Of a stretch of DNA of 64,000 bases, positions 18,771-27,733 are shown piece after piece. Below the pieces are notes generated by a model. That model saw only the letters and a list, made by a program, of their open reading frames with translations. It did not search any database and had not been told where the DNA came from. The DNA is from Hymenobacter sp. 5317J-9. Its GTDB lineage: Bacteria; Bacteroidota; Bacteroidia; Cytophagales; Hymenobacteraceae. A program made the translations under genes and the position numbers. The DNA lies in assembly GCF_022921075.1 (NCBI RefSeq), contig NZ_CP095050.1:5022001-5086000 (forward strand). The letters are read 5' to 3'. Position 1 is the first letter of the stretch, and each line of letters opens with the position of its first letter.

Positions 18771-21425
18771 CTACTGAATGACCACCCGCAGGGTTTGCCT
18801 GGGCGAGTTCTCTTGCTGCATCTGCAGCAGGTAGAGTCCGGGCTTCAGCCCCTCGGTTTCAATTTGGTTAATCAGGCCCTCGGCCGTGGCCGTGCGTTGG
18901 TAACGGCCCAGCATGTCGTAGAGGCGAATGAGCACGGGGGTGGCGCTGTTGGCCACCACGGTGAGCGGCGCGCCAGCCGGCACGGGGTTGGGGTAGGCCT
19001 GCAGCTGGCCCGCGCCCAGCAAGTAGGCTTCTTCGGTGCCGCTATAGAACTGCTGGCCGGCCACGTTGTCGAGGCGCACGCGGTAGAGGTAGCGTCCCGC
19101 GGCCGGCGGCACGTCGGTGAAGGTGAAACGGGGGCTAGTGAGCGGGGCGATGGTTTGCACGGCTTCGTAGCCCCCCGAGCCCATGCGCTCCAGCGTGGCC
19201 GAGCGCAGCCGGAATACGGTGCCCAGCTCCACATCGAAGCGAAGCGACGCATCGACCAGCTGCCGGGGCAGAAACGAGCGAAAGTAGCATGCCGTGCCCT
19301 GGGTGGCAAAGTCGATGGTGGAACCGGGCTGCGCTATTGCGCCGCGCAATAGTGGCGCCACGGCGTAGTAGCGCGTTTGCGCCATCTGGGTGCGGCTGAG
19401 GACCAGCGCGGTATCGGTGCTTAGCTGCGCCAGGGGCACCAGCGTGGTGGCGCCCAGTTGGTACACCTGGTAGCCGGTGGCCCCGGGCACGCGGCGCCAT
19501 TGCAACAAGGTTTCATCGGGGCAGGTGTAGCCTACCTGCACCGCGGGGGGCTGCACAATGGCGAAGGTATCGGAGGCAAAATCATGGTTTCCAACTACAA
19601 ATCGCAGTTGCGCCAACGTGGTGGTATCGGGTACGGCCCAGGTGTAGCGGTTGGGCGCGAGGGGCACTGCAGCGCCCACGGCCCGCCACTGCGCGCGGCC
19701 AACCGGGCGATATTCAAGGCGGCCGGTGGCGGTGGTTGAGCCATTCCAGTACCAGAGCAGCGTGGCAGCTGCGCCGGGCCTCACATTGAGGGCGCGCTGC
19801 GGGCTGCGCCATTCCAGCGCCGTCGGGGTGGCTTCGTAAGCCAGGCTGAAGGCCTGCGGACCCTGCGGCACGGCAAAGCCGCGCACGTGCAGCTCGTAGG
19901 TGCCGGCCGTGGGCACAGTCAAGGTGATTTGCTCGGCGTTGTTGAGGTGGTCAGCCCGGCGGCGGGCCGGGAGTGTCAGCGAGTCGAGTCGCGGGAAACT
20001 GCTGAGGGCCCACGGCAGCCAGCGCTGGCCCGTGCTGGTTGAGACCAGCTCCAGGTCGAGGTCGTTCACCAACGCTTTGGCGGCGTTGGCAGCGGCTTCG
20101 GGGTCGTTCCAGACTAGGGTGGCTTTGAACTGCTGGCCGGCGGGCACCGACACGGTGAACACCTGCTCGGCGCCCTGGGCCACGCTGCCACTGAAAAACT
20201 GGTTGCCGCGCATGGTGGTCAGCGCGCCCAGCGCATCGGCCTGCCCGTAGCCGCTCACAAAATCGACTTCGGGCCGGCCCAGGTCGTCGGCGCTGTTCAG
20301 GAGCACGGCTTTCACGAGGGCGGCGGGGGGCAGCGCGCCGCTGTGCTGGTCGCGGTAGGCCTGCTGGAGTAGCACGCCGATGCCCGACACCAGCGCGGCG
20401 GCCTCGGAGGAGCCGCCTTCGCCGTAGGCCACCAGTTCGGGCTTGAGGCGGCCGTCGTAGGCCGGACCGCGCGAACTGAGGTTGGCCACCTGCCCGCCGG
20501 GGTCGGTGGCGCCCACGGTGAGGGTGTTTTTCGACATCTTGAACTGCCCCGTGACGTTGGCCACGCCCGCCAGCCCGGCGTAGGGGCCGCTGGGGCTGGC
20601 GGCCGTGCCCACGTTGCCCGACGAAAACACGTGCAGCAGCGTGGGATATTGCCGCACCTGCCGGTCGTATTCCAGCGACTCGATGCCGTAGTAGTTCTCA
20701 ATGGCCACGCCGTAGGAATGGTTTTGCACCGACACGCCGGCCGCCGCCAGCTGGGCGCCGTCGTCGGGCAGCAGGCGCGCAAAATCGGAAGTGGTGAGGC
20801 GCACCTGCCGGGCCACACCGCGGCCCAACGGGCTGGAGTTGCCGGCGCCGCCGATGAGCGTGGCCATTGCCGTGGCGTGGTCGGAAAAAGGGGCCGGAAA
20901 CGCAGTTGGGTTGATGACCCGACCACTAAAATCAATGTCGTTGGGGTCGAAGGGCAACTCTTTCACCGATACGGCCAAGCCCTGGCCGGCCAGCTGCGGA
21001 AAGCGCGAATGCACAGCCGCAATGGCATTTACCGATAAGTCGGAATTATTGAGCTGGCGCTCCTCGTGGGCCGGGCGGTCGGCCACGTCCACAAATTCCA
21101 CGAAGGGGCTGGCGGCCAGCTGCTGCACGGCGGCCGGGCTGAGGCCGCTCACGGCCAGCGTACGGGGCGAGGCGCCGGGTTGCGATACCTGGGCCGTGAG
21201 CCGAGACTGGCGCAGCCACTCCCGAAAAGCGGCGGGGTCGGTGACGCGCACGCGCACCGCGACTTGGGCTTGGCCGGTTTGGCGCCCGGCGGGTACCAGC
21301 AGCCCGGGGGCGAGTTTGGCGCGGCCGGGAGCAGGCGCTGGCTTTTGGGCCAGCAGCAGCTGAGGCGGCAACAGCAAGGCCAGCAACACGTGCCAGCCGC
21401 GGCGGCGCCACCTGGGCAACGGCAT
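18771..21425 (-). CDS. S8 (subtilisin-like) peptidase with T9SS sorting domain
   Basis: An 884-residue secreted protease from the ATG at 21425 (MPLPRWRRRGWHVLLALLL, a signal peptide); an in-frame ATG at 21461 is also possible. The S8 fold shows His183 (DHATAMATLIGG), oxyanion Asn271 (FSSGN) and nucleophile Ser340 (GGSSEAAALVSG). The usual catalytic Asp position reads Glu156 (VSVKELPFD), with Asp160 and Asp163 close by. Beta-sandwich and fibronectin-like segments follow, then the sorting domain (AYPNPVPAGAPLTVV ... GLKPGLYLLQM). It should pass the T9SS and be attached to or released from the cell surface. Confidence 0.88.
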   Translation of the reverse strand: MPLPRWRRRGWHVLLALLLPPQLLLAQKPAPAPGRAKLAPGLLVPAGRQTGQAQVAVRVRVTDPAAFREWLRQSRLTAQVSQPGASPRTLAVSGLSPAAVQQLAASPFVEFVDVADRPAHEERQLNNSDLSVNAIAAVHSRFPQLAGQGLAVSVKELPFDPNDIDFSGRVINPTAFPAPFSDHATAMATLIGGAGNSSPLGRGVARQVRLTTSDFARLLPDDGAQLAAAGVSVQNHSYGVAIENYYGIESLEYDRQVRQYPTLLHVFSSGNVGTAASPSGPYAGLAGVANVTGQFKMSKNTLTVGATDPGGQVANLSSRGPAYDGRLKPELVAYGEGGSSEAAALVSGIGVLLQQAYRDQHSGALPPAALVKAVLLNSADDLGRPEVDFVSGYGQADALGALTTMRGNQFFSGSVAQGAEQVFTVSVPAGQQFKATLVWNDPEAAANAAKALVNDLDLELVSTSTGQRWLPWALSSFPRLDSLTLPARRRADHLNNAEQITLTVPTAGTYELHVRGFAVPQGPQAFSLAYEATPTALEWRSPQRALNVRPGAAATLLWYWNGSTTATGRLEYRPVGRAQWRAVGAAVPLAPNRYTWAVPDTTTLAQLRFVVGNHDFASDTFAIVQPPAVQVGYTCPDETLLQWRRVPGATGYQVYQLGATTLVPLAQLSTDTALVLSRTQMAQTRYYAVAPLLRGAIAQPGSTIDFATQGTACYFRSFLPRQLVDASLRFDVELGTVFRLRSATLERMGSGGYEAVQTIAPLTSPRFTFTDVPPAAGRYLYRVRLDNVAGQQFYSGTEEAYLLGAGQLQAYPNPVPAGAPLTVVANSATPVLIRLYDMLGRYQRTATAEGLINQIETEGLKPGLYLLQMQQENSPRQTLRVVIQ

Positions 21426-21508
21426 AAAAACCCGGGCTGGCCGGTGGTTAGCTTGCCTCATGCACTTGACTGAATTGGGTAGAGAATGCAGCTACAAACG
21501 CTTCCGTT

Positions 21509-21516
21509 CAAAGGTA
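21509..21516 (-). promoter_or_regulatory. -7 box upstream of the S8 peptidase
   Basis: TACCTTTG on the minus strand, about 85 bases before the ATG at 21425. No convincing -33 element. Confidence 0.3.
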
Positions 21517-21571
21517 AACGCTAATGCCTGGACTGTGTTGGCGGGCAGCTTTGGGCCCGACAGCACACCGC

Positions 21572-22666
21572 CTATTTCACCACCCGCACCGTGGGGCCAT
21601 CGGTGATGAACAGAGTGCCGCCGGCATCTACGGCAATGCCATACGGGCCGCTGAACCGTGCTTCCGGGCCGGGGCCGTCGAGGTGGCCGGCCCGCAGGAC
21701 CGAACCCGCCAGCGTCGACACTTCGCCCGAAGGCGAGATGTTGCGAATGGTGGCATTCAGGTGGTCGGCCACGTACACGTTGCCGCTGTTGTCGACGGCC
21801 AGCCCGGTGGGAAACAGAAAGCGGGCGCTGCTGCCCGGCCCATCGGCGGCGCCGTGCTTGCGGGCCACGCCGGCCAGGGTGCTCACGGCGCCATCGGGCG
21901 TGATTTTGCGGATGGTGTGATTGCCGTTGTCGGCCACGTACACATTGCCCGCGGCATCGACGGCGACGCCCGCCGGATGGAAAAACCGGGCGCTGGGCCC
22001 TGCCCCGTCGGTACTGCCTTTTTGCCGGGCCGCCCCGGCCAGGGTGGTCACGCCGCCAAGTGGGGATATTTTGCGAATGGTGTGGTTGTCCGTATCGGCC
22101 ACGTACACATTGCCTGCGGCATCGGCGGCCACGCCGTGGGGCAAGTTGAACCGGGCCGCAGCCGCGCCATCGACGGCGCCTTTAACGCCCGCCGTGCCAG
22201 CCAGGGTACTCACCTCCCCTGCCGGAGAAATCCTGCGGATGGTGTGGTTGTCGGCATCGGCCACGTACAGGTTGCCGCCGGCGTCCAGCGCCAGGCCCAC
22301 CGGGTGGAAGAAGCGGGCCGAAGCTGCGGGGCCGTCGGCGCGGCCTTGGTTTCCGGCGGCGCCAGCCACCGTGGTCACGGCACCCGCCGGCGTGATTTTG
22401 CGCACGGTCATGTTTTCCGCGTCGGCCACAAACAGGGTACCGTCGGGGGCCACGGCCAGGCCCATGGGGGCAGCAAACCGTGCCTCAGCACCCACTGCGT
22501 CCACGCTGCCTTTGCTGGCGGGCGCGCCGGCCAGGGTGCTTACCACGGCCCGCGACGAATAGGGCACCTCTTTAACGGGCACAAATACCACGCGTTGGGC
22601 CCGGGCACCAGCAACCGGGAAAGCCAGCAACACCACCCATCCCCAACGTAACCAACAAGGCAGCAT
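21572..22666 (-). CDS. Secreted NHL-repeat beta-propeller protein
   Basis: A 364-residue protein from the ATG at 22666 (MLPCWLRWGWVVLLAFPVAGARA, signal peptide). Six NHL repeats follow, each with a core such as LYVADADNHTIRRISPAG then VSTLAG, about 50-55 residues apart, enough for a six-bladed propeller. NHL propellers usually bind proteins or other ligands and have no catalytic residues of their own. No T9SS tail is present, so it is probably periplasmic or outer-membrane associated. The six modules are similar at DNA level too. Confidence 0.85.
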   Translation of the reverse strand: MLPCWLRWGWVVLLAFPVAGARAQRVVFVPVKEVPYSSRAVVSTLAGAPASKGSVDAVGAEARFAAPMGLAVAPDGTLFVADAENMTVRKITPAGAVTTVAGAAGNQGRADGPAASARFFHPVGLALDAGGNLYVADADNHTIRRISPAGEVSTLAGTAGVKGAVDGAAAARFNLPHGVAADAAGNVYVADTDNHTIRKISPLGGVTTLAGAARQKGSTDGAGPSARFFHPAGVAVDAAGNVYVADNGNHTIRKITPDGAVSTLAGVARKHGAADGPGSSARFLFPTGLAVDNSGNVYVADHLNATIRNISPSGEVSTLAGSVLRAGHLDGPGPEARFSGPYGIAVDAGGTLFITDGPTVRVVK

Positions 22667-22692
22667 GAAAAGGCAGAAATGCACGTGAGTCT

Positions 22693-22700
22693 CAAAGGTA
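22693..22700 (-). promoter_or_regulatory. -7 box of the NHL gene
   Basis: TACCTTTG on the minus strand, 26 bases before the ATG at 22666, a spacing that suits a -7 box. No -33 match is seen. Confidence 0.38.
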
Positions 22701-22709
22701 TGGCTTATA

Positions 22710-22748
22710 CCAAAAACGCCCCGACCGGTTTGGTCGGGGCGTTTTTGG
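22710..22748. terminator. Terminator after the alcohol dehydrogenase gene
   Basis: CCAAAAACGCCCCGACC and its exact inverse around a five-base loop, 22 bases past the alcohol dehydrogenase stop; it also insulates the NHL promoter. Confidence 0.9.
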
Positions 22749-22769
22749 CAAAGAATCGCAGCGCGCCGC

Positions 22770-23936
22770 TTATGCGCCCGGCTTCAGCACCACTTTGGTG
22801 CAGTTGTCCTTTTTGTGGCGGAAGATGTCGTAGCCGTGGGGGGCTTCCGAAAGCGGCAGGCGGTGCGAGATGATGTCGTCGAGCCGCACGTCGCCATCCG
22901 ACACGTGCTTCAGCAGCTTGTCGATGTGCTTGTGGGCGGGCGCCTGACCGGCCTGGATGATGATGCCCTTGTCGAAAATCTGGTGGATAGGGAAGTTGTC
23001 GTAGGGCGAGGAGTACACGCCCAGGATGGACACGAACCCGCCGCGGCGCACGGCGCTGAAGCAGGCTAGCATCACCTTATCCGAGCCTTTTTCAAGGTTG
23101 ATGACGGCCTTGGCGCGGTCGCCGAGGCTGCGGTCGGGCTCGAAGCCCACGGCTTCCACCACCACGTCGGCGCCGTAGCCGCGCGTTTTGCTCCGGATTT
23201 CGTCCACCACCTGGTCGTGGCTTTCCCAGAGGATGCCTTCGGCGCGGGCGGCCTTGGCGGCCAGGTTGAGGCGGTACTGCTGGGTGTCCACAATCATGAC
23301 GCGCGAGGCACCGCGCAGCCAGGCCGACTTAGCGGCCATGATGCCCACCGGGCCGGCACCGAAAATGGCCACCGTTTCGCCGCCTTTCACGTTGGCCCAG
23401 TCGATGCCGGAATAGCCCGTGGGGAAGATGTCGGTGAGGAAAAGTACCTGTTCGTCGGTCAGGTTGTCGGGCACTTTGCGGGGGCCGTAGTCGGCGTAGG
23501 GCACGCGGGCGTACTCGGCTTGGCCGCCGTCGTAGCCGCCGTACAAATCCGTGTAGCCAAACAACGCGCCGCCTTTTTCGGTCATCAGGCCGCCTTCGGG
23601 GCCGTAGTGCTCGGGGTTGGAATTTTCGCAGTGGCCGGGCAGGTCGTGGTTGCAAAACAGGCAGTGGCCGCAGGCAATGGGAAACGGCACCACCACCCGG
23701 TCGCCGCGCTTGAGGTTGGTCACGCCCTTGCCCACTTCCTCCACAATGCCCATGAACTCGTGGCCCAGCACCATGGGCCGGGGCTGCGGAATGCTGCCGT
23801 TGTAGATGTGCAGGTCGGAGCCACAAATGGCCGTGCTGGTAACGCGAATGATGGCGTCGCGCGAGTCCTGAATTTCGGGGTCGTCAACGTTGTCGACCCG
23901 CACGTCGCGGGCACCGTGAATGCGTAGCGCTTTCAT
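22770..23936 (-). CDS. Zinc-dependent alcohol dehydrogenase (MDR family)
   Basis: A 388-residue medium-chain dehydrogenase/reductase. Catalytic zinc residues are Cys38 (AICGSD) and His59 with Glu60 (LGHE). The structural zinc uses Cys89, 92, 95 and 103 (CGHCLFC ... GHC). The NAD(P) Rossmann motif is GAGPVGIMAA. The YGPEGGLMTEKGGALFGYTDLYGGYDGG insert region resembles the glutathione-independent formaldehyde dehydrogenase-like branch. It oxidises an alcohol or aldehyde adduct in the cytoplasm; the real substrate is not known. Single gene with its own terminator. Confidence 0.9.
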   Translation of the reverse strand: MKALRIHGARDVRVDNVDDPEIQDSRDAIIRVTSTAICGSDLHIYNGSIPQPRPMVLGHEFMGIVEEVGKGVTNLKRGDRVVVPFPIACGHCLFCNHDLPGHCENSNPEHYGPEGGLMTEKGGALFGYTDLYGGYDGGQAEYARVPYADYGPRKVPDNLTDEQVLFLTDIFPTGYSGIDWANVKGGETVAIFGAGPVGIMAAKSAWLRGASRVMIVDTQQYRLNLAAKAARAEGILWESHDQVVDEIRSKTRGYGADVVVEAVGFEPDRSLGDRAKAVINLEKGSDKVMLACFSAVRRGGFVSILGVYSSPYDNFPIHQIFDKGIIIQAGQAPAHKHIDKLLKHVSDGDVRLDDIISHRLPLSEAPHGYDIFRHKKDNCTKVVLKPGA

Positions 23937-24046
23937 GAAAAGGGATTTGGAAGTGGAAAGGAAGAACTCCTGTTCCTAACGGCCTCGTTTTCGTGGGGTT
24001 GCTCCCTCCCCCGTCGGAAGACAGGTTAGCCTCGGCCATGCTGCGG

Positions 24047-24946
24047 CTACTGCACCTGATATACTGCCACTCCCGCCGCCGTGAAAATATAAGCGTACGT
24101 TTCGCCCACCAGCACCTGGCGCACGGCGGCCGGGTCGAGGCCGGCGGGCAGGGCCACGCGGCGCTCGGCTAGGGTGTAGAGGTTGAAAAAGTGTAGCGCC
24201 CCGGCGTCGAGGTAGTACAGCTCATCGCCTCTGAAGCCTATCATGCTCAGGCCGGTAAAGGGCAGCTTTTTCTTGTAGCTGCCGAAATTATCGAACACGT
24301 AGATGCCCGTGCTGCGGTCCACGAGGTAGAGATTGTTCTGGTACTGGCGCAGGAAGCGGAAGTCGGGCCGTGAGCGCCCAATCAGCAAATCGAGCGGAGT
24401 ATTCTGCAGCAGGCGCAGGGAATTGGGGTCGAATTGGCGCAGCACGAGGTTGCTCTCATCGAGCAGCCAGATGCGGTTATCGGGTGCCAGCGTGGCCGCC
24501 CGAATGGTGCCGTCCACGTAGTCGGCCAGCCGCACTTCGGCAATGGGCGCCAGAAACCGGTCGAGCAAAACGAGCTGCTGCCGGTCGTCGTTGAAGACGA
24601 GGGTAGTGGTCACGTTCCAGGCTTCTACCTGGGCGGCGTGGCCGGGCTGGGCAGGGGCGTAGGTGTTCAGCAGCAGGCCTTCGGGGCCGAACTGGCGCAG
24701 GTTGTTGTCGGCATCGGCCACGTAGAGGGCGCCGCGCCGGTCGAGCGAGGCCGCGCCGGGGGTGGGCAGTTTGATGTCGCGCAGCAACTTCCAGGGAGTG
24801 CCGGCGGAGGCGACTCCCACCACCGGGGCCGGCGCTGGGACCGGCTGCACTGGGGAGACCACCTGTTTGGAAGCCGGAGCCGTGGAAGCGGCAGATGGCA
24901 CGGTGACCTGGGCATGGGTGGAAAAGGCACAAAGCACTAGGAGCAT
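24047..24946 (-). CDS. Exported propeller-like protein of unknown function
   Basis: A 299-residue protein from the ATG at 24946 (MLLVLCAFSTHAQ, a short signal peptide). The open frame continues upstream to 25075, but that part is only translation of a DNA repeat (24965-25062), so it is not used. The mature chain repeats blade-like units (ALYVADADNNLRQFGPEG, RIWLLDESNLVLRQFDP, NLYLVDRSTGIYVFD, ELYYLDAGALHFFN), consistent with a six-bladed beta-propeller. I do not recognise a specific family and no catalytic motif is visible. Confidence 0.7.
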   Translation of the reverse strand: MLLVLCAFSTHAQVTVPSAASTAPASKQVVSPVQPVPAPAPVVGVASAGTPWKLLRDIKLPTPGAASLDRRGALYVADADNNLRQFGPEGLLLNTYAPAQPGHAAQVEAWNVTTTLVFNDDRQQLVLLDRFLAPIAEVRLADYVDGTIRAATLAPDNRIWLLDESNLVLRQFDPNSLRLLQNTPLDLLIGRSRPDFRFLRQYQNNLYLVDRSTGIYVFDNFGSYKKKLPFTGLSMIGFRGDELYYLDAGALHFFNLYTLAERRVALPAGLDPAAVRQVLVGETYAYIFTAAGVAVYQVQ

Positions 24947-24964
24947 TAAAATCCCCCCGCTACC

Positions 24965-25062
24965 AGAACGGTCATGCTGAGCTTGCCGAAGCATCTCTAC
25001 CGCGCGAGTAATGTAGTTACTGCTGCGGGAGAGATGCTTCGGCAAGCTCAGCATGACGTTCT
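24965..25062. repeat. Long inverted repeat, GTCATGCTGAGC family (copy 2)
   Basis: Arms run from AGAACGgTCATGCTGAGC to GCTCAGCATGACGTTCT with one bulged G. The arm here has GAGCTTGCCGAAGC with a matching change in the other arm (GCTTCGGCAAGCTC). Confidence 0.85.
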
Positions 25063-25078
25063 CATTATTCTTCATTCC

Positions 25079-25861
25079 CTACTGCTCAAAATGCCGCAAA
25101 GCCAATTCGTTGCCGTCATACACGCCATAGCTGCAATAATTGACCCATTCGCCCAGGTTGACGTAGCGGCTGCCCGCGGCCACTGCCACATCGAGCGGCA
25201 GGTGCCGGTGGCCGAACACGTAGTAGTCGTGGTGCAAACGCGTTTCGACCTCGCGGCAGTATTGCAGCAGCCACTCCTCGTCGCCGAAGTATTTGGTGTC
25301 GTCCTTGCCGGCCTGCATGCGGCTGCGGCGGCTCCAGCGGTTGGCCATGCCAATGCCGAAATTGGGGTGCAGCCGCGCAAACAGCCACTGCGCCAGCGAA
25401 GAGGTGAACACCCGCTTCAAGGCCTTATAGCTGTAGTCCTTGGGCCCCAGCCCATCGCCGTGCCCAATGTGAAACATCTGGTTGCCAATGCGCTGCGACA
25501 CTTCCCGACGCAGCACCGGAATGCCCATTTCCTGGGTAAAGTAGCCGAACATCCACATGTCGTGGTTGCCGGTGAAGATGGTGATGGGAAGGCCGGCGTC
25601 GGTTAGCTCCGCCAGCTTGCCCTGCAGCCGAATGAAGCCCCGCGGCACGGCGTGCCGGTACTCAAACCAGAAATCGAACAAATCGCCCAGCAGGTAGATG
25701 GCCGCCGCGTCGCGGGCCGCTTCATCCAGCCAGCGCACAATGCGCTTTTCCCGCTCCAGGGAAGCCGCCGCGTTGGGTGCCCCCAGGTGAAAATCGGAGG
25801 CGAAGTAGACTTTTTTGCCCGGCGGCAGGGCCAGGTCGGGCAGCGTGAGGGCTTGCTTCAT
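25079..25861 (-). CDS. lpxH: UDP-2,3-diacylglucosamine diphosphatase (LpxH-type)
   Basis: A 260-residue metallophosphoesterase with all family motifs: DFH (Asp23, His25), GDLFD (about 59-63), GNHD (98-101), GHGD and a late GHRH. It fits the Bacteroidota LpxH-like group, which removes UMP from UDP-2,3-diacylglucosamine to give lipid X in lipid A synthesis, at the inner face of the inner membrane. Membership of LpxH rather than a related phosphoesterase rests on overall pattern. It is preceded by the LUD gene on the same strand. Confidence 0.82.
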   Translation of the reverse strand: MKQALTLPDLALPPGKKVYFASDFHLGAPNAAASLEREKRIVRWLDEAARDAAAIYLLGDLFDFWFEYRHAVPRGFIRLQGKLAELTDAGLPITIFTGNHDMWMFGYFTQEMGIPVLRREVSQRIGNQMFHIGHGDGLGPKDYSYKALKRVFTSSLAQWLFARLHPNFGIGMANRWSRRSRMQAGKDDTKYFGDEEWLLQYCREVETRLHHDYYVFGHRHLPLDVAVAAGSRYVNLGEWVNYCSYGVYDGNELALRHFEQ

Positions 25862-25876
25862 GTAGTAATGAGGAGT

Positions 25877-25938
25877 GAAGAAGGAAGAGTGAGGAATTGC
25901 GGCAAAAGCAATTCTTCATTCCTCATTCTTCCTTCTTA
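25877..25938. repeat. Palindrome between LUD gene and lpxH
   Basis: AAGAAGGAAGA(g)TGAGGAAT is inverted as ATTCCTCA(t)TCTTCCTTCTT, with an inner AATTGC/GCAATT stem. The stop codon of the LUD gene lies inside the right arm. The sequence is unlike the GTCATGCTGAGC family. Confidence 0.7.
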
Positions 25939-26610
25939 AGTAAGCGCAGCGTCGTCGTCTTCCAGTAAAAACAACGCAATGCGGCGCGGACCGTGGGCGC
26001 CCAGCACAAGGGTCTTTTCAATGTCGGCGGTGCGGCTGGGGCCGGTGGTGAGCGACACCATGGAAGGCAGTTGCGCGCCGTAGCGGGCCTGCATCACGCG
26101 CAGGGCATCGCCGATTTCGGCCACCACCTGGCTGGGGCGGGCCAACACCAAATGCTGGTCGGGGTAGATGCTCAGCCGCCGCCCGCTGCCCGTGGCCGCC
26201 GATACCAGCACGCTGCCCGTGCGCGCCACCAGCGCCTCGCAGGAAGTCAGGCTCAAGTCGGCTTGCTCAATGAACTCGGTTTCATCGGCCCGAAACGCCA
26301 CGCCGGCCTTATAGAGTAGCGCCTGCAGCTCGGGCTCCCACACAAACGGAATGCCCACCTGCTGCCGCTGGCGAAAGCCGGCCAACTGCGCCGCCAGGTG
26401 CGGCAGCGACTCGCAGTAGTAGAACTCCCCGCCCACCCGCTGGAAGCTTTCGGCAAAAGCCACCACGGGGTCATCGCCGCCCAGCGGCGGGTGCACCGGC
26501 GCGGCAAAGTCGGGCCGGGGTGGCAGTTGGGCAGGGCCGGCCGCCAGCCCCTGCCGGATGCGGGCCAGCACGGCCGCCCGGGCTCCGGTGGCAGAATTTT
26601 CTGAATCCAT
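25936..26610 (-). CDS. LUD domain protein (LutC/YkgG-like)
   Basis: A 224-residue protein from the ATG at 26610 (MDSENSATGARAAVLARI). The conserved LUD core is visible: FIEQADLSLTSCEALVARTGSVLV, then a glycine-rich RLSIYPDQHLVLA segment and SLTTGPSRTADIEKTLVLGAHGPRR. In Bacillus, LutC works with LutA/B in lactate oxidation, but there is no lutA or lutB here. Near ftsH in Bacteroidota a lone LUD gene is common, and its job there is unknown. Confidence 0.85.
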   Translation of the reverse strand: MDSENSATGARAAVLARIRQGLAAGPAQLPPRPDFAAPVHPPLGGDDPVVAFAESFQRVGGEFYYCESLPHLAAQLAGFRQRQQVGIPFVWEPELQALLYKAGVAFRADETEFIEQADLSLTSCEALVARTGSVLVSAATGSGRRLSIYPDQHLVLARPSQVVAEIGDALRVMQARYGAQLPSMVSLTTGPSRTADIEKTLVLGAHGPRRIALFLLEDDDAALT

Positions 26611-26772
26611 GGCGCAAAGCAAGCTGAAACGGCGAAGATAAAGCCGGGCCGGCCTCCCGGTTCTGGGTCAGGTAACCTTGGTTGGGCGTCGGGCATCTGC
26701 CCGACCGGCGCAGCACCGCTTGCGCGCTTACTTTTACTCGCTGCTCAAAACGCCTTTTTTCTACTCACTTCC

Positions 26773-27657
26773 ATGACTACACTTTTACGCTCGGCGCTGC
26801 TTGCTTGCTTTGGACTGCTTCTGTTGCCGCTATACGGTGCTGCGCAGCAAGTTTCGGGCACTGTTTCCAGCGCTACCTCGCAACAGCCGTTGCCCTTCGT
26901 CAACATCGGCCTGCCGGCGCGGGGCCTCGGGACGGTGGCCGACGAACAGGGCCGCTATCAGCTGCGCTACAACCCTGCTTACGCCGCCGATACCGTTCGG
27001 ATTTCCAGCGTGGGCTTTGAGCCGCGGCTGGTCACGTTTGCCACCCTGCTGGCCGCGCCTAATGTGGCCCTCACGCCAGCCGCCGTGTCGCTGACCGAGG
27101 TGAGCGTGCTGGCTAATAATACTAAGCTGCGCACGCACACGCTGGGGCTGGCCAAACCGTCGTCGCACTTCGACATGCACATGTCTTCCAACGAGTTGGG
27201 CACCGAGCTGGGCACCATCATTCGCCTGGCCCGGCGGCCGGCACTGGTGCAAACTCTGCACATAGCCGTGGTAAAAAACGAGGCCGGGCCCCTCACCTTC
27301 CGCCTCAACCTCTACCGCCTCGACGCCAAAGGCCTGCCCACCAACGACAAGCTGCTGAGCCGCGACGTGCTGCTCACGGCTTCCGCAACGCCCGGCGTGC
27401 TCACCGCTGACCTCACGGCCGACCACCTGGTGCTGGACCAAGACTTTCTGCTGGCCGTGGAGTGGGTGAAAGGCACCGACGCGGCTGCTACCGACCTCAC
27501 CAAGCGCTTGGGCTTTGGCGGCTCCCTCAGCTACGGCTACGATATTTTCATGCGCCGTACCAGCCAGGCCGCCTGGAAAAAGCCCACCTTCAAAAGCAAC
27601 ATGCCGCTGCTGGGCCTGCGTCCGCAAGTGGCTTTTTACACTACCGTGCGCGACTAA
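26773..27657 (+). CDS. Exported protein with carboxypeptidase-like regulatory domain
   Basis: A 294-residue protein with a signal peptide (MTTLLRSALLACFGLLLLPL). The first mature domain (about 25-110) is a CarboxypepD_reg-like beta sandwich: VSGTVSSATSQQPLPFVNIG, GTVADEQGRYQL and DTVRISSVGFEPR. The remaining roughly 180 residues are beta-rich and conserved in Bacteroidota exported proteins of unknown role. No plug or barrel domain follows, so it is not a TonB-dependent receptor. It lies on the opposite strand between the LUD gene and ftsH. Confidence 0.8.
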   Translation: MTTLLRSALLACFGLLLLPLYGAAQQVSGTVSSATSQQPLPFVNIGLPARGLGTVADEQGRYQLRYNPAYAADTVRISSVGFEPRLVTFATLLAAPNVALTPAAVSLTEVSVLANNTKLRTHTLGLAKPSSHFDMHMSSNELGTELGTIIRLARRPALVQTLHIAVVKNEAGPLTFRLNLYRLDAKGLPTNDKLLSRDVLLTASATPGVLTADLTADHLVLDQDFLLAVEWVKGTDAAATDLTKRLGFGGSLSYGYDIFMRRTSQAAWKKPTFKSNMPLLGLRPQVAFYTTVRD

Positions 27658-27676
27658 ACGCTTCACATATGGCCGC

Positions 27677-27715
27677 AAAAAAGCCCGCTTCTGCAATCAG
27701 AAGCGGGCTTTTTTT
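27677..27715. terminator. Perfect bidirectional terminator
   Basis: AAAAAAGCCCGCTTCTG and its inverse around a short loop, with T-runs on both strands. It ends the CarboxypepD-like gene and ftsH. Confidence 0.9.
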
Positions 27716-27733
27716 CTTAGAAGACGTGAATGA

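Noticed and set aside
21572..22666. Tandem DNA repeat array
   Set aside because: The regular similarity is fully explained by six NHL protein repeats.
22770..23936. Glutathione-dependent class III alcohol dehydrogenase
   Set aside because: The insert and motif spacing fit the glutathione-independent type better; the substrate was left open.
24947..25075. Longer start of the propeller-like gene at 25075
   Set aside because: The added 43 residues are translation of the inverted repeat at 24965-25062; the ATG at 24946 gives a proper signal peptide.
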